A stretch of 64,000 nt of DNA. It comes from Corynebacterium mustelae (lineage in GTDB: Bacteria > Actinomycetota > Actinomycetes > Mycobacteriales > Mycobacteriaceae). The notes below the pieces were generated by a model that worked only from the letters and a program-made list of their open reading frames with translations, made no database searches and was not told the DNA's origin. The stretch covers positions 372,001-436,000 of the forward strand of contig NZ_CP011542.1 of the NCBI RefSeq assembly GCF_001020985.1, in the 5' to 3' direction. This document shows positions 36,145 through 47,921 of this stretch, in pieces; position 1 is the first letter of the stretch; every line of letters starts with the position of its first letter. The translations under genes were made by a program, and so were the position numbers.

Positions 36145-36948
36145 TCACGGTTGCAACGGCACCCGCACCCACGGTGAATCTGGAGAAACCAACAACCGGG
36201 TCAGACAATCGTTGTGTATTAGATGCTGCTCGGCATCGAACGGTTCGTCTGATAACCACATTGCCCGCCCCCACCAATAACTCAATGCCACCTGGTGCCA
36301 TGTTGCAAAGGTACGCTGTAGCTCCCGCACCGCCCGGTGCGCATATTCCGCACCCAGCTCTGGAGCGATCAACCCAGCGCGCACACCATTGCCTGCAACA
36401 GCCTCCACCCGCAATAAATCCCAGGCTCGAAGCGTCGCAGGGATTTCCTTGGGCGCAATTTTTTGAAATTCCGGGTGAATAAAACGCTCGATCCATATCT
36501 GAAACGCCTTGGTCGCTTGATCTGGATCATAATGGTTGTAATACATCAAGCCACGCAAAAACATGGTGTATTCATCCACCATGCGGTGGAAATCCAACGG
36601 GTTGGCGGCATTTTTCTTTACGCTAAGCAAGCGTGCCGACGGTGCGATGATCGCATCATACATGGGGTAACCGTAGGCGGTGGAAAGCAAGTTCTCACAG
36701 GTAGTGCGCACCTGTTCTTCGTTTTCTACATTCCACATTTCTTTGAGGCCTTTTGCCAACTCGCCTCGAACCAGTCCTCCTTGTTTTTTAGCCGGAGCAT
36801 CAACAGCAGGTCGAATCGGAAATACATCACGATACATGTAACCAAACGAACCAGCTCGTACCATATGCGGGTCCGGGTTCTTCGATGACCACTTAAAACT
36901 GGTGGATTTATTGGGAGAAAAAGGCAATACCGTGACAGTAGCGTGCAT
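36145..36948 (-). CDS. DUF1266-domain protein
   Basis: 267 residues from ATG 36948; an upstream in-frame ATG would add 8. No signal or membrane segment. The C-terminal part LRAWDLLRVEAVAGNGVRAG and YAHRAVRELQRTFATWHQVA, with SYWWGRAMW, matches the DUF1266 pattern, in which a WD motif and a W-x-x-G-R-x-x-W helix recur. The first half contains many conserved-looking aromatics (GYMYRDVFPIRP, YTMFLRGLMYYNHYD). Function is unknown in the family as far as I know. Monocistronic. Confidence 0.8.
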   Translation of the reverse strand: MHATVTVLPFSPNKSTSFKWSSKNPDPHMVRAGSFGYMYRDVFPIRPAVDAPAKKQGGLVRGELAKGLKEMWNVENEEQVRTTCENLLSTAYGYPMYDAIIAPSARLLSVKKNAANPLDFHRMVDEYTMFLRGLMYYNHYDPDQATKAFQIWIERFIHPEFQKIAPKEIPATLRAWDLLRVEAVAGNGVRAGLIAPELGAEYAHRAVRELQRTFATWHQVALSYWWGRAMWLSDEPFDAEQHLIHNDCLTRLLVSPDSPWVRVPLQP

Positions 36949-37071
36949 GCTTATTAACCATACACAGATCAAACACCAAGGTGGGCGAAGTTTTTAGAAA
37001 AAATGAATAAAGTGAAAAATATTCCACAATCCCCGCAAGCATCAATGCTGATAATGCTATCTTCTTAATCT

Positions 37072-37614
37072 ATGGAACAACTCTTCTCCGATATGTCGGT
37101 GCAGATGGCTTATGAACGAGCTGGTGCGGATAAAACCACATACCCCGAAACTGCGCTTCATGTAGCGCGCGATATTGAATCCGTCCTGCAACCGGGAGAA
37201 TTTGTATTGGAATTGGCGGATACCACCTCGCCCGGATTCCACTCTCTTGTGGGGATTACCAACCGGCGTATCCTGCTGGGTAGCGGCCCTGGGCAATTAC
37301 AAGAAATCAATGTCGACATGATTACCGGTTGGGACATCATCGATGCTCCCGATCCGACGCTAGTGCTCAAGGTTTTCGATGCCGAGATTTCCATTTTCGG
37401 TCTGGGAACGCGGGGTTTTAGCCGTCTACACCATGCGCTTAGCTGGATTTCACTCTATCAACTAGAACCACCACAATCGTGGCGCCCAGAACGGACAATC
37501 TCGGATATTTTTGAAGATTGGCTAGCAATGCACCGTGAACTCCCACCGGATCCATCAGCTGAGGAAATGCATAATCAATTGTCCGGAATCTTGATTAACA
37601 AGAAGTGGTGGTAA
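37072..37614 (+). CDS. Unknown protein with a PH-like domain
   Basis: 180 residues, cytosolic. The central part (about 35-120) alternates strands and turns like bacterial PH-like domains: PGEFVLELADTT, LVGITNRRILLG, ITGWDIID, LKVFDAEISIFGLG. An acidic helical C-terminus follows. It is followed after only 4 bases by the next gene, a membrane protein, so they form an operon and may work together at the membrane. Start ATG 37072 lacks a strong Shine-Dalgarno. No function can be assigned. Confidence 0.75.
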   Translation: MEQLFSDMSVQMAYERAGADKTTYPETALHVARDIESVLQPGEFVLELADTTSPGFHSLVGITNRRILLGSGPGQLQEINVDMITGWDIIDAPDPTLVLKVFDAEISIFGLGTRGFSRLHHALSWISLYQLEPPQSWRPERTISDIFEDWLAMHRELPPDPSAEEMHNQLSGILINKKWW

Positions 37615-37618
37615 CCAG

Positions 37619-38596
37619 ATGACCTACGACCCGCAATACTTCGGCCCTGATCGCAACCTACCACCTCGGGAACAATTATCTTCCTATAACCCAGTACCGG
37701 AAGACCACCGCGGACCCGACGATCTTCCAATGCCACCGGCGCGCTCGGGGCAACCGGCTATAGCTGGGGCACCAACGTCGCAAACGGGATCAGACCACAT
37801 GGGTGCTGGGCAATGGCTGGGTGGGCAACAGCCCGGTGGACAGCAGCCTCCGGGGCAATTTGATGGACACCACGCTGGTGGGCAGCAATCACCACACCAA
37901 TTCGCCAGTGCCGCGCCTGGTTCCGGGGCGGTGACGCCGACCGAACCCGTGATTAAGCTCAAGGCATGGCAGCAGGTATTGCTGGGCGTTGTGGTGATCT
38001 CCGTCGTCTCAGTGGTCGCGTATCTTATTGCAGGGCCGGATTCTGGATCCACAACAGCCAAGCCAAAAGCTTCCATCGAAGTGCCAACGGTGGCGGTGCC
38101 GTCGCTAAGCGTTGAAATTCCCACCATTCCAACATTCCCAAAACCCGTTAGCCCAGATCTAGATCCTCAATCACCGGTGGCTGACGGCAATATAATTCCG
38201 ATTCCGGAAAAATGGGCAGGTAAAGTCCCGGCGTTTGTTGATAAAAGCATGCCAGTGTGCATGTTTACGGAGGAACTTAAATACTCGCTTGAAGTTTCTG
38301 TTAAAGACAAAATTGCATGTTCGGCTGTTCCAACCCAATACGGAATGGCAGTTTTCCACCTGGTGGAAGGAAAAGAAGCGGTGGCGGAAGTGCGCCAAGC
38401 AGCGGATAAGAAACCACAAGCGGACTTTGGAGTGACTATTAAACCAGATAAAAACATAAAAATCCTCGAAATGCCGCAGCTATATTATGTAGTAAACGAA
38501 ATCAGTGAGGAAGAAATGATCGTGTATTCCTTCCTTAATCTTGGTGTTGAAATAGATATTCCGGGATTTTTAAGAAGCGAAGGTCTAGCCGAATAG
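37619..38596 (+). CDS. Proline/glutamine-rich single-pass membrane protein
   Basis: 325 residues. The first about 115 are low-complexity (GGQQPGGQQPPGQF), presumably cytoplasmic. One membrane segment lies at about 122-142 (VLLGVVVISVVSVVAYLIAG). Then come a Pro/Val-rich spacer and an external domain of about 125 residues with two cysteines (PVCMF, KIACSA). Layout resembles the type II membrane proteins common in mycolic-acid bacteria (tail-membrane-sensor/lipoprotein-like domain). Co-transcribed with the PH-like gene. Function unknown. Confidence 0.78.
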   Translation: MTYDPQYFGPDRNLPPREQLSSYNPVPEDHRGPDDLPMPPARSGQPAIAGAPTSQTGSDHMGAGQWLGGQQPGGQQPPGQFDGHHAGGQQSPHQFASAAPGSGAVTPTEPVIKLKAWQQVLLGVVVISVVSVVAYLIAGPDSGSTTAKPKASIEVPTVAVPSLSVEIPTIPTFPKPVSPDLDPQSPVADGNIIPIPEKWAGKVPAFVDKSMPVCMFTEELKYSLEVSVKDKIACSAVPTQYGMAVFHLVEGKEAVAEVRQAADKKPQADFGVTIKPDKNIKILEMPQLYYVVNEISEEEMIVYSFLNLGVEIDIPGFLRSEGLAE

Positions 38597-38662
38597 TGCC
38601 CCTAACCACGTTGTTTTCGCTAGCAACGGTTACGGCGGACAAAGCGGTTAGAATTGGTTGTC

Positions 38663-39814
38663 ATGCTGCCTAAGACCCGAATTGCATCCGCCATTATCAT
38701 TGGCCTTGGCTTCGCTTTGATCGCGTGGGGCGTGGTTTTTCCCTACGTTGTGCCTGTCGACGCCCGGATGCCGCTCGCGCTTACTCAAACCACGGTGACC
38801 TTAGTTGATGATTCCGCAACCCAACGGATGCCTGGTGACGGCAGCACCTACACCGGTCCGATGACGAAGCAATACCATGCGGAGATACTGCCGCCAGTGG
38901 ATTCGGATTTAGCGACCGCCCGGGTCGGGGTTTCGCTGCTACGCGGTGCGCCGGGTATTCAAGTTCCGGAAGAACAATCCGACTTAGACCGGTTGGTGGA
39001 AGCTTCGGTGTGGACGTATAGCTTTGCCCGCACCACGGGATTAAATACCTCACCACTGAAATTCGTTGATGTTCCGGCTACTCCGCCGCAAACTGTGGAG
39101 TTTTCCGGTTACTGGGTGAAATTCCCCAGCAATGCGGAACAAACCACCTACGAGGTATTTGATTCCACCCTACGGCGCACCACTCCTGCCGTTTTCCAAG
39201 AAGCGATTCAACGGGGTGGTCGCACCATTTACCGTTACCATCAGGAAATTGAACCCACAAACGTGGCACGAAACTACCGAAATTTTTTCACCACGATCCC
39301 GATTGAGATTCCAGCAGAATTCGTCGGCCCACATCAAGAAGAAATTCAACCGGGTGAAGAGCTGACTCCAGATGGCCTGCAACCGCCTGCCGATGGCGCA
39401 GAACCTCCTGCAACGGGAGGGGAGAATCTGCCCGAAGAAAATGCGGAACAACCGGGTGGCCCGGAAATGAAAACGGTGGCAGCTGATCTCTACCATTCCG
39501 GAACTCGTGATTTCTATGTGGATCAGATCAGTGGGATGGTCATTGATGTTGATGAGGATATCATCGACTATTATGGCGACGAACAGGGGGGAAAGCTTGC
39601 CGACGCGCATCTGTTCTCCGGTTCTGTTTCTGATGAGCAGGCTGCGGCGCTTTTAGCGCAAGCCTCACAAATATCGGACGGTAGTGTTGTTCGCACCATT
39701 AACTGGGTCGTGTTTGGCATCGGATGTTTATTAACCCTCATCGGATTGGCTGGGGCTTTCCGGATACGCAGACGACAACGCAAAGCCAATGAAATCCAGG
39801 AAATGATGGAATAG
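38663..39814 (+). CDS. DUF3068 (PorA-like) envelope protein
   Basis: 383 residues from ATG 38663; a TTG three codons upstream is possible. Membrane segments at both ends: residues about 9-30 (ASAIIIGLGFALIAWGVVFP) and about 347-368 (WVVFGIGCLLTLIGLAGAF). The large external loop carries the DUF3068 pattern (YTGPMTKQYHAEILPP, SVWTYSFARTTG, VEFSGYWVKFPSNAEQTTYEVF, FYVDQISGMVIDVDEDI). A Pro/Glu-rich insertion interrupts it near residues 225-265. The family is confined to mycolate-containing actinobacteria and annotated as porin PorA-like, though channel activity is not evident from the sequence. It precedes rpoB but has its own transcription unit. Confidence 0.85.
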   Translation: MLPKTRIASAIIIGLGFALIAWGVVFPYVVPVDARMPLALTQTTVTLVDDSATQRMPGDGSTYTGPMTKQYHAEILPPVDSDLATARVGVSLLRGAPGIQVPEEQSDLDRLVEASVWTYSFARTTGLNTSPLKFVDVPATPPQTVEFSGYWVKFPSNAEQTTYEVFDSTLRRTTPAVFQEAIQRGGRTIYRYHQEIEPTNVARNYRNFFTTIPIEIPAEFVGPHQEEIQPGEELTPDGLQPPADGAEPPATGGENLPEENAEQPGGPEMKTVAADLYHSGTRDFYVDQISGMVIDVDEDIIDYYGDEQGGKLADAHLFSGSVSDEQAAALLAQASQISDGSVVRTINWVVFGIGCLLTLIGLAGAFRIRRRQRKANEIQEMME

Positions 39815-40244
39815 TTTTTAGGCAATTGAACTGTGAATTTTTCTACAATGGCGGTTGCGTGAGTTGCTAAATAGGAAGATGCTGCTATGGTGTTTGCCAA
39901 GCGGGTGGACGCCCAATTTTAACTTCATATGACCACACAGTTGGTGTGCATAATGCATCAGGTCAGCCAGGAATGTTGGGGCATTAACACACCGGTAGGT
40001 GAATGCGCAACACCGGCCTTTACATTCGCGTTAAAAGGCTATAAGATAGCTCTTTGCGCTGGAATCTATCCGCACCGCACAAACACGACCTTGCTCAGTG
40101 AGGGTAAAAACCCGGTTTGACAAGGTTTTTTAGTGCTATGTAGGTACGGGCGATTCCCTTGCAGACCGAAATGCTCATTTACCAGCGGTTTGGTGGTCAA
40201 TATTGCGGGGCCACCATCCGCGCGAGGTGCTGGAAGGACCCATC
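39815..40244 (+). promoter_or_regulatory. rpoB promoter/leader region
   Basis: 430 bases without a gene. A candidate promoter has TTGACA at 40117-40122; the -10 is uncertain (TATGTA at 40137 or TAGGTA at 40141). Transcription from there would leave a leader of about 100 bases. Further upstream AAGGCTATAAGATAGC (40037-40052) could be a second -10. Confidence 0.45.
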
Positions 40245-43200
40245 TTGGCAGTCTCCCGCCAGACCAAGGCCGTTATCCCTGGGGCTCCCGAACGTAAGTC
40301 GTTCGCAAAGATTAATTCACCCATCGAGGTCCCAGGTCTACTTGATATTCAGCTGGAATCTTTCGCATGGCTGATTGGTTCGCCGGAATGGCGTGCTCGT
40401 CGGCAAGCGGAATTGGGTGAGGGCGTGCGTGTCACGTCCGGTCTCGAGGATATCCTCGAAGAACTAAGCCCAATTCAGGATTACTCCGGCAACATGTCTC
40501 TGTCATTGTCCGAGCCACGATTCGAGGATATGAAGAATTCCATCGATGAGTGCAAAGACAAGGACATCAACTACTCTGCGCCACTTTATGTGACCGCCGA
40601 GTTCATTAACAACGATACCCAGGAGATTAAATCCCAGACGGTATTCATTGGCGATTTCCCAATGATGACCGATAAAGGAACATTCATCGTTAACGGCACC
40701 GAGCGTGTCGTTGTCTCCCAGCTGGTTCGTTCGCCTGGCGTATATTTCGACCAGACGATTGATAAGTCCACCGAACGCCCCCTACATTCCGTGAAGGTCA
40801 TCCCGTCGCGTGGTGCGTGGCTGGAATTCGATGTGGACAAGCGCGACACCGTCGGTGTCCGCATCGACCGCAAACGTCGTCAACCAGTAACTGTCCTGCT
40901 CAAGGCTTTAGGTTGGACCACTGAACAGATCGTCGAACGTTTCGGTTTCTCCGAAATCATGATGTCCACCCTCGAATCTGACGGTGTATCCAATACCGAC
41001 GAAGCGCTGTTGGAAATTTATCGCAAGCAGCGGCCGGGCGAGCAGCCTACCCGTGACCTTGCGCAGTCCTTGCTGGATAACTCCTTCTTCAAGGCAAAGC
41101 GCTACGATCTGGCTAAGGTTGGGCGTTATAAGGTCAACCGCAAGTTGGGTCTAGGTGGCGATAACGAGGGTTTGATGACTCTCACCGAGGAGGACATCGC
41201 AACCACGATCGAGTACTTGGTGCGTCTGCATGCAGGTGAAACCTCCATGACTGCGCCTACCGGTGAGGTGATTCCGGTTGAAGTCGACGATATTGACCAC
41301 TTTGGAAATCGTCGGTTGCGTACCGTTGGCGAATTGATCCAAAACCAGGTGCGGGTTGGTCTGTCCCGTATGGAGCGGGTGGTTCGGGAACGCATGACTA
41401 TTCAGGATGCGGAGTCGATCACCCCAACCTCTCTGATTAACGTGCGCCCAGTTTCGGCCGCTATCCGTGAGTTCTTCGGAACTTCCCAGCTGTCGCAGTT
41501 CATGGACTTGAATAACTCGCTGTCCGGTTTGACCCACAAGCGCCGTCTATCCGCGCTGGGTCCGGGTGGTTTGTCCCGTGAACGTGCTGGCATTGAGGTT
41601 CGTGACGTTCACGCTTCGCACTATGGCCGCATGTGTCCGATTGAGACTCCCGAAGGTCCAAACATTGGTCTGATTGGTTCGCTTGCATCCTATGCACGCG
41701 TGAATTCCTTCGGCTTTATCGAAACCCCGTACCGCAAGGTCGTCGACGGTGTCGTCACCGACCAGGTGGATTACCTCACCGCAGATGAGGAAGACCGCTA
41801 TGTGGTTGCTCAGGCGAACACCAAGTTCGACGAAAACGGCGTTATCACCGAAGATCGTGTGACGGTGCGTCTGAAGAAGGGTGACATCCAGGTTGTGTCT
41901 GGTAAAGACATCGACTACATGGACGTTTCGCCACGTCAGATGGTTTCTGTCGCCACCGCAATGATTCCGTTCCTTGAGCACGACGACGCTAACCGTGCTC
42001 TGATGGGTGCGAACATGCAGCGTCAGGCTGTGCCGCTGGTTCGCTCCGAAGCGCCACTGGTTGGTACTGGTATGGAGCTGCGCGCCGCTTACGATGCTGG
42101 TGACTTGATCATCAGCAAGAAGGCTGGTGCGGTGGAAACCGTCTGCGCTGATTACATCACCATCATGGGTGACGATGGCGTTCGGGACACCTATATGCTG
42201 CGTAAATTCGAGCGCACTAACCAAGGCACCTCCTACAACCAGAAGCCGCTGGTTGACATCGGGGACCGGGTGGAAGAAGGCCAGGTTATCGCCGATGGTC
42301 CCGGTACTCACAATGGTGAAATGGCGTTGGGCCGCAACTTGTTGGTTGCATTCATGCCATGGGAGGGCCACAACTACGAAGACGCGATCATCCTGAATCA
42401 GCGTCTAGTGGAACAGGACATTCTCACCTCTATCCACATCGAAGAGCATGAGATTGATGCTCGGGATACCAAGCTGGGTGCGGAAGAGATCACCCGCGAG
42501 ATCCCGAATGTGTCGGAAGACGTGCTCAAGGACCTCGATGAGCGCGGTATCGTACGCATCGGTGCTGATGTTCGTGACGGCGACATTTTGGTCGGTAAGG
42601 TAACACCAAAGGGTGAAACCGAATTGACTCCAGAAGAGCGTCTGTTACGTGCAATCTTCGGTGAAAAGGCTCGTGAAGTTCGCGATACCTCCATGAAGGT
42701 GCCGCACGGTGAGACCGGTAAGGTGATCGGTGTTCGTCAGTTCTCCCGTGAGGACGATGACGATCTCGCCCCAGGTGTCAACGAAATGATCCGGGTTTAC
42801 GTGGCCCAGAAGCGTAAGATTCAGGACGGCGATAAACTCGCTGGTCGCCACGGTAACAAGGGTGTCGTGGGTAAGATTCTTCCGCAGGAAGACATGCCGT
42901 TCCTACCAGATGGCACCCCAGTCGACATCATTTTGAATACCCACGGTGTGCCGCGTCGTATGAACATCGGTCAGGTGCTGGAAGTGCACCTCGGTTGGTT
43001 GGCTGCCGCAGGTTGGAAGATCGACACCGAAGACCCGGCAAATGCAGAACTGCTGAAGACGCTGCCGGAGGATCTATACGACGTACCTGCTGGTTCGCTT
43101 ACCGCAACGCCAGTGTTCGACGGTGCTTCGAACGAGGAATTGGCTGGTTTGTTGGCTAATTCCCGGCCGAACCGCGACGGCGATGTCATGGTCAATGCCG

Positions 43201-43721
43201 ACGGTAAAGCACAGCTTTTCGACGGACGTTCCGGCGAACCATTCCCGTACCCAGTATCGGTCGGCTACATGTACATTCTGAAGCTGCACCACCTGGTAGA
43301 CGAGAAGATTCACGCCCGCTCCACCGGTCCATACTCCATGATTACTCAGCAGCCATTGGGCGGTAAGGCACAGTTTGGTGGCCAGCGCTTCGGCGAAATG
43401 GAAGTGTGGGCAATGCAGGCATACGGTGCCGCATACACCCTCCAGGAGCTTCTGACCATCAAGTCCGACGACGTGGTTGGTCGTGTGAAGGTTTACGAGG
43501 CGATCGTCAAGGGCGAGAACATCCCAGACCCAGGTATCCCTGAGTCGTTTAAGGTTCTGCTCAAGGAACTTCAGTCCCTGTGCCTCAACGTGGAGGTTCT
43601 CTCAGCGGACGGCACTCCGATGGAATTGTCCGGTTCCGATGACGATGAATTTGATCAGGCTGGTGCCTCCATGGGCATCAACTTAAGCCGCGACGAGCGT
43701 TCCGACGCCGACATCGCCTAA
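40245..43721 (+). CDS. rpoB: RNA polymerase beta subunit
   Basis: 1158 residues from TTG 40245, chosen because GGAAGGA lies 6 bases upstream and the product begins MAVSRQTK, like mycobacterial RpoB (also TTG). GTG at 40227 or TTG at 40203 would lengthen it. All core regions are present: RSPGVYFD, the rifampicin region [20 protein letters not shown] then [45 protein letters not shown] and the C-terminal clamp [20 protein letters not shown]. The rifampicin region has Leu (codon 41508-41510, residue 422) where most bacteria have Gln. It is followed by rpoC. Confidence 0.97.
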   Translation: MAVSRQTKAVIPGAPERKSFAKINSPIEVPGLLDIQLESFAWLIGSPEWRARRQAELGEGVRVTSGLEDILEELSPIQDYSGNMSLSLSEPRFEDMKNSIDECKDKDINYSAPLYVTAEFINNDTQEIKSQTVFIGDFPMMTDKGTFIVNGTERVVVSQLVRSPGVYFDQTIDKSTERPLHSVKVIPSRGAWLEFDVDKRDTVGVRIDRKRRQPVTVLLKALGWTTEQIVERFGFSEIMMSTLESDGVSNTDEALLEIYRKQRPGEQPTRDLAQSLLDNSFFKAKRYDLAKVGRYKVNRKLGLGGDNEGLMTLTEEDIATTIEYLVRLHAGETSMTAPTGEVIPVEVDDIDHFGNRRLRTVGELIQNQVRVGLSRMERVVRERMTIQDAESITPTSLINVRPVSAAIREFFGTSQLSQFMDLNNSLSGLTHKRRLSALGPGGLSRERAGIEVRDVHASHYGRMCPIETPEGPNIGLIGSLASYARVNSFGFIETPYRKVVDGVVTDQVDYLTADEEDRYVVAQANTKFDENGVITEDRVTVRLKKGDIQVVSGKDIDYMDVSPRQMVSVATAMIPFLEHDDANRALMGANMQRQAVPLVRSEAPLVGTGMELRAAYDAGDLIISKKAGAVETVCADYITIMGDDGVRDTYMLRKFERTNQGTSYNQKPLVDIGDRVEEGQVIADGPGTHNGEMALGRNLLVAFMPWEGHNYEDAIILNQRLVEQDILTSIHIEEHEIDARDTKLGAEEITREIPNVSEDVLKDLDERGIVRIGADVRDGDILVGKVTPKGETELTPEERLLRAIFGEKAREVRDTSMKVPHGETGKVIGVRQFSREDDDDLAPGVNEMIRVYVAQKRKIQDGDKLAGRHGNKGVVGKILPQEDMPFLPDGTPVDIILNTHGVPRRMNIGQVLEVHLGWLAAAGWKIDTEDPANAELLKTLPEDLYDVPAGSLTATPVFDGASNEELAGLLANSRPNRDGDVMVNADGKAQLFDGRSGEPFPYPVSVGYMYILKLHHLVDEKIHARSTGPYSMITQQPLGGKAQFGGQRFGEMEVWAMQAYGAAYTLQELLTIKSDDVVGRVKVYEAIVKGENIPDPGIPESFKVLLKELQSLCLNVEVLSADGTPMELSGSDDDEFDQAGASMGINLSRDERSDADIA

Positions 43722-43836
43722 CGTGCCAGGTCTGCTCGCTGCCGAATAGCTCAGCAGCGTGGTAGGCGGAAACGTACATCAGTAAAGAATTACTACGATC
43801 CCCCTTGAATATTTTGTGGGGGTGAAAGGGAGTTAC

Positions 43837-46800
43837 GTGCTCGACGTCAACTTCTTCGAAGAGCTCCGCATCGGCCTGGCCACCGCCGACGACATCCGCC
43901 GTTGGTCCAAAGGTGAGGTTAAGAAGCCGGAGACCATTAACTACCGTACCCTCAAGCCTGAGAAGGACGGTCTATTCTGTGAGCGTATTTTCGGTCCAAC
44001 CCGCGACTGGGAATGTGCCTGCGGTAAGTACAAGCGTGTTCGCTATAAAGGCATCATCTGTGAACGCTGCGGCGTGGAGGTGACCAAGTCCAAGGTTCGT
44101 CGTGAGCGCATGGGCCACATTGAGCTGGCTGCGCCTGTGACTCACATTTGGTACTTCAAGGGTGTGCCATCTCGGTTGGGTTACTTGCTGGATCTAGCGC
44201 CGAAGGATCTGGAACGGATCATTTACTTCGCTGCGAACATCATCACCAGTGTTGATGATGAAGCACGCCATAACGACCTCACCACACTAGAAGCAGAAAT
44301 GCTTTTAGAGAAGAAGGATGTCGAAGGCGATGCAGAGCAAGAGATTGCTGACCGGGCTCAGAAGCTGGAAGAGGACTTAGCGGAACTCGAAGCTGCTGGT
44401 GCTAAGGCTGATGCTCGTCGTAAAGTGCAGAATGCCGCTGAAAAGGAAATGCAGCACATTCGGGAACGCGCTGAGCGGGAGATTGACCGGCTGGAAGAGA
44501 TCTGGCAGACCTTCATCAAACTCGCTCCGAAGCAAATGATCATCGACGACAAGCTGTATGAAGAGCTCGTCGATCGCTATGAGGATTACTTCACCGGCGG
44601 CATGGGTGCCGAGGCTATCCAGACTCTGATCCGCAATTTCGACCTTGATGCTGAAGCAGAAGAGTTGCGCACCATCATCAACGAAGGCAAAGGCCAGAAG
44701 AAGATGCGTGCCTTAAAGCGCCTGAAGGTGGTTGCCGCCTTCCAGCGTTCCGGCAACGATCCCGCTGGCATGGTGCTTGATTGCATTCCAGTTATTCCGC
44801 CGGAATTGCGTCCAATGGTTCAGCTCGACGGTGGTCGCTTTGCTACCTCCGACCTGAACGACCTGTACCGCCGTGTAATCAACCGAAACAACCGTCTGCT
44901 CAAGATGATTGACCTCGGTGCGCCGGAAATCATCGTTAACAACGAAAAGCGCATGCTGCAGGAGTCTGTTGACGCATTGTTCGACAACGGTCGGCGCGGC
45001 CGCCCAGTCACTGGCCCGGGTAACCGTCCATTGAAGTCGCTGAGCGATCTGCTCAAGGGTAAGCAGGGCCGGTTCCGGCAGAACCTGCTGGGTAAGCGTG
45101 TTGACTACTCGGGTCGTTCCGTTATTATCGTCGGTCCGCAGCTGAAGCTGCACGAGTGCGGTCTGCCGAAGCTGATGGCGTTGGAGCTGTTCAAGCCGTT
45201 CGTTATGAAGCGTCTGGTGGAAAACGACTACGCTCAGAACATCAAGTCCGCAAAGCGCATGGTGGAACGCCAGCGCCCAGAAGTGTGGGACGTGCTGGAA
45301 GAGGCCATTGCTGAACACCCAGTGATGCTCAACCGTGCGCCTACCCTGCACCGCCTTGGTATTCAGGCTTTCGAGCCTAAGCTCATCGAAGGTAAAGCAA
45401 TTCAGCTGCACCCGCTTGCGTGTGAAGCGTTCAACGCTGACTTCGACGGTGACCAGATGGCTGTTCACCTGCCACTGTCGGCCGAGGCTCAGGCTGAGGC
45501 TCGTATCCTCATGCTGGCATCGAACAATATCCTTTCGCCTGCTTCTGGTAAGCCATTGGCTATGCCACGTCTGGACATGGTCACTGGCTTGTACTACCTC
45601 ACCATGGATAAGCGCGTCGATGAATTCGGCGGCCAGGGTGCCTACGCTCCAGCTACAGCTGAGGGTCCGGCAACAGGTGTGTATTCTTCCTACGCGGAAG
45701 CCATCATGGCGTATGACCGGGGTGTACTTGGCCTCCAAGCCAAGATCAAGGTTCGGATTTCCCACCTGCGCCCACCAGCAGATATTGAGGCAGAGCAGTT
45801 CCCAGATGGGTGGGAGCAAGGACAGACCTGGTTGGCGGACACCACGCTGGGGCGGGTTATGTTCAACGACCTCCTGCCGTGGAACTACCCATACCTTGAG
45901 GGTGTGATGGTTCGTAAGGGCGGCGGCTCCGACAAGATCATGCTGGGCGATGTCATTAACGATCTTGCTGCTAAATACCCAATGATCACCGTTGCGCAGA
46001 CCATGGACAAGATGAAGGACGCTGGTTTCTACTGGGCAACCCGTTCCGGTGTGACCATCGCTATGTCCGATGTTTTGGTTTTGGACAACAAGGAAGAAAT
46101 GCTCGAATCTTACGAGGCCGAGGCCCGCAAGATTGAACGCAAGTACTGGGAGCAGGGTGCTCTCACCGAGCGCGAGCGTTACGACCGCCTGGTTGAGCTG
46201 TGGAAGAACGCAACCGACACTGTTGGTAAGGCAGTGGAGGAGCTCTACCCAGACGACAACCCCATTCCGATGATCGTGAAGTCTGGTGCGGCCGGTAACA
46301 TGCGTCAGATCTGGACCCTGGCTGGCATGAAGGGCATGGTTGTGAACTCCAAGGGTGACTACATCACCCGTCCAATCAAGACCTCCTTCCGGGAAGGCCT
46401 GTCGGTTCTGGAGTACTTCAATAACTCCCACGGTTCCCGTAAAGGTCTGGCCGACACCGCGTTGCGTACCGCTGACTCGGGTTACCTCACCCGTCGTCTG
46501 GTGGACGTCGCCCAGGACGTCATCGTGCGTGAGGAAGATTGCGAAACCCGCCAAGGTATTCGCGTTCCGATCGCAAGCGCTGTTAAAGACGCGGAAGGCA
46601 ATGTCACGGGTTACTCCGCGCACAGCCTGATCGAAACCTCGGTTCTGGGTCGTGCGTTGGCTACCGACATTAAAAACGGCGATGAGGTTATTGCCAAAGC
46701 TGGTGACTACCTGGACGAAATGCTCGTCGAAAAGCTTGTTTCTGCTGGTGTCGAGTTTGCCAAGGTTCGTTCCGTACTGACCTGCCAAACCGCAACTGGT

Positions 46801-47844
46801 GTGTGCGCGAAGTGCTACGGCATTTCCATGGCTTCCGGTAAGCAGGTAGATATCGGCGAAGCTGTCGGCATCGTTGCTGCACAGTCCATTGGTGAGCCGG
46901 GTACCCAGCTGACCATGCGTACCTTCCACCAGGGTGGTGTTGGTGGCGACATCACCGGTGGTCTGCCGCGTGTTCAGGAGCTGTTCGAGGCCCGTGTTCC
47001 AAAGAACCGTGCCCCGATTGCTTCGGCTGCCGGTACAGTCCACTTAGAGGACGAAGGCAACTTCTATACCCTCACCATTACCCCGGACGACGGTTCGGAC
47101 AATGTTGTGTACGAGAAGCTGTCGAAGCGTCAGGGCTTGGCAAATGTTCGGGTACCTATGGAATCCAACCCAAGTGCTTGGATCGAGCGCACCCTTGCCG
47201 AGGGCGATCATGTGGAGGTTGGTGACCGTTTGCTGCGCGGCCCTGCCGATCCACACGATGTGTTGGAAATCTTGGGTCGCCGTGGTGTGGAACAGCACCT
47301 GGTGGACGAAGTGCAGGCCGTGTACCGCGCCCAGGGTGTGGCTATCCACGACAAGCACATCGAGATCATCATCCGGCAGATGCTGCGCCGTGGTACCGTC
47401 ATCGAATCCGGTTCGACCGAATTCCTGCCGGGTACCTTGGTGGATCTATCCGAGGCCAAGGCGGCAAACGCTGAAGCTATCGCCGCTGGTGGTCAACCTG
47501 CGGAATTGCGTTCCGAGATCATGGGTATTACCAAGGCTTCCTTGGCTACCGAGTCTTGGCTCTCGGCTGCCTCCTTCCAGGAGACTACCCGTGTGCTCAC
47601 CGACGCTGCCATTAATAAGCGTTCCGACAAGCTGATCGGCCTGAAGGAGAACGTGATTATTGGTAAGTTGATCCCGGCTGGTACCGGTATCGCCCGCTAC
47701 CGCAATATTGCGGTTAAGCCAACCGAGGCTGCCCGCAATGCCGCGTACTCCATCCCAACCTATGGTGATTCCATCTATGGTGACGATGGTTACGGCGACT
47801 TCACTGGCGCTTCGGTGCCATTGGATGAGGCATTCGACATGTAA
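43837..47844 (+). CDS. rpoC: RNA polymerase beta' subunit
   Basis: 1335 residues from GTG 43837 with AAAGGGAG upstream. Start [14 protein letters not shown] matches the family; seven extra in-frame codons upstream are not needed. Zinc site: [20 protein letters not shown]. Actinobacterial coiled insertion rich in Glu/Arg at about 160-230. Catalytic magnesium loop NADFDGDQM. Second zinc site: cysteines in [17 protein letters not shown]. Trigger-loop region [20 protein letters not shown]. The long open frame on the opposite strand is a shadow. It contains CGTCGAAAAGC at 46725-46735. Confidence 0.98.
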   Translation: MLDVNFFEELRIGLATADDIRRWSKGEVKKPETINYRTLKPEKDGLFCERIFGPTRDWECACGKYKRVRYKGIICERCGVEVTKSKVRRERMGHIELAAPVTHIWYFKGVPSRLGYLLDLAPKDLERIIYFAANIITSVDDEARHNDLTTLEAEMLLEKKDVEGDAEQEIADRAQKLEEDLAELEAAGAKADARRKVQNAAEKEMQHIRERAEREIDRLEEIWQTFIKLAPKQMIIDDKLYEELVDRYEDYFTGGMGAEAIQTLIRNFDLDAEAEELRTIINEGKGQKKMRALKRLKVVAAFQRSGNDPAGMVLDCIPVIPPELRPMVQLDGGRFATSDLNDLYRRVINRNNRLLKMIDLGAPEIIVNNEKRMLQESVDALFDNGRRGRPVTGPGNRPLKSLSDLLKGKQGRFRQNLLGKRVDYSGRSVIIVGPQLKLHECGLPKLMALELFKPFVMKRLVENDYAQNIKSAKRMVERQRPEVWDVLEEAIAEHPVMLNRAPTLHRLGIQAFEPKLIEGKAIQLHPLACEAFNADFDGDQMAVHLPLSAEAQAEARILMLASNNILSPASGKPLAMPRLDMVTGLYYLTMDKRVDEFGGQGAYAPATAEGPATGVYSSYAEAIMAYDRGVLGLQAKIKVRISHLRPPADIEAEQFPDGWEQGQTWLADTTLGRVMFNDLLPWNYPYLEGVMVRKGGGSDKIMLGDVINDLAAKYPMITVAQTMDKMKDAGFYWATRSGVTIAMSDVLVLDNKEEMLESYEAEARKIERKYWEQGALTERERYDRLVELWKNATDTVGKAVEELYPDDNPIPMIVKSGAAGNMRQIWTLAGMKGMVVNSKGDYITRPIKTSFREGLSVLEYFNNSHGSRKGLADTALRTADSGYLTRRLVDVAQDVIVREEDCETRQGIRVPIASAVKDAEGNVTGYSAHSLIETSVLGRALATDIKNGDEVIAKAGDYLDEMLVEKLVSAGVEFAKVRSVLTCQTATGVCAKCYGISMASGKQVDIGEAVGIVAAQSIGEPGTQLTMRTFHQGGVGGDITGGLPRVQELFEARVPKNRAPIASAAGTVHLEDEGNFYTLTITPDDGSDNVVYEKLSKRQGLANVRVPMESNPSAWIERTLAEGDHVEVGDRLLRGPADPHDVLEILGRRGVEQHLVDEVQAVYRAQGVAIHDKHIEIIIRQMLRRGTVIESGSTEFLPGTLVDLSEAKAANAEAIAAGGQPAELRSEIMGITKASLATESWLSAASFQETTRVLTDAAINKRSDKLIGLKENVIIGKLIPAGTGIARYRNIAVKPTEAARNAAYSIPTYGDSIYGDDGYGDFTGASVPLDEAFDM

Positions 47845-47877
47845 TACGGCCCGAATCCGCAATTTCGGTCTGTTGTA

Positions 47878-47921
47878 AAACCGCCCGCGCTGCACGATTA
47901 ATGTGCAGCTGCGGGCGGTTT
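47878..47921 (+). terminator. Hairpin terminator after rpoC
   Basis: AAACCGCCCGC pairs with GCGGGCGGTTT (47878-47888 with 47911-47921), plus an inner CTGCAC/GTGCAG stem. The T run is only three bases. GCTTGCCGACG, a near-match to the genome-wide motif, follows directly. Confidence 0.75.

Noticed and set aside
44713..47043. A 776-codon open frame on the minus strand inside rpoC
   Set aside because: It lies wholly opposite a certain, highly conserved rpoC, has no ribosome site and reads as low-complexity His/Val/Leu/Gln-rich sequence. Long antisense frames are expected from rpoC codon use.
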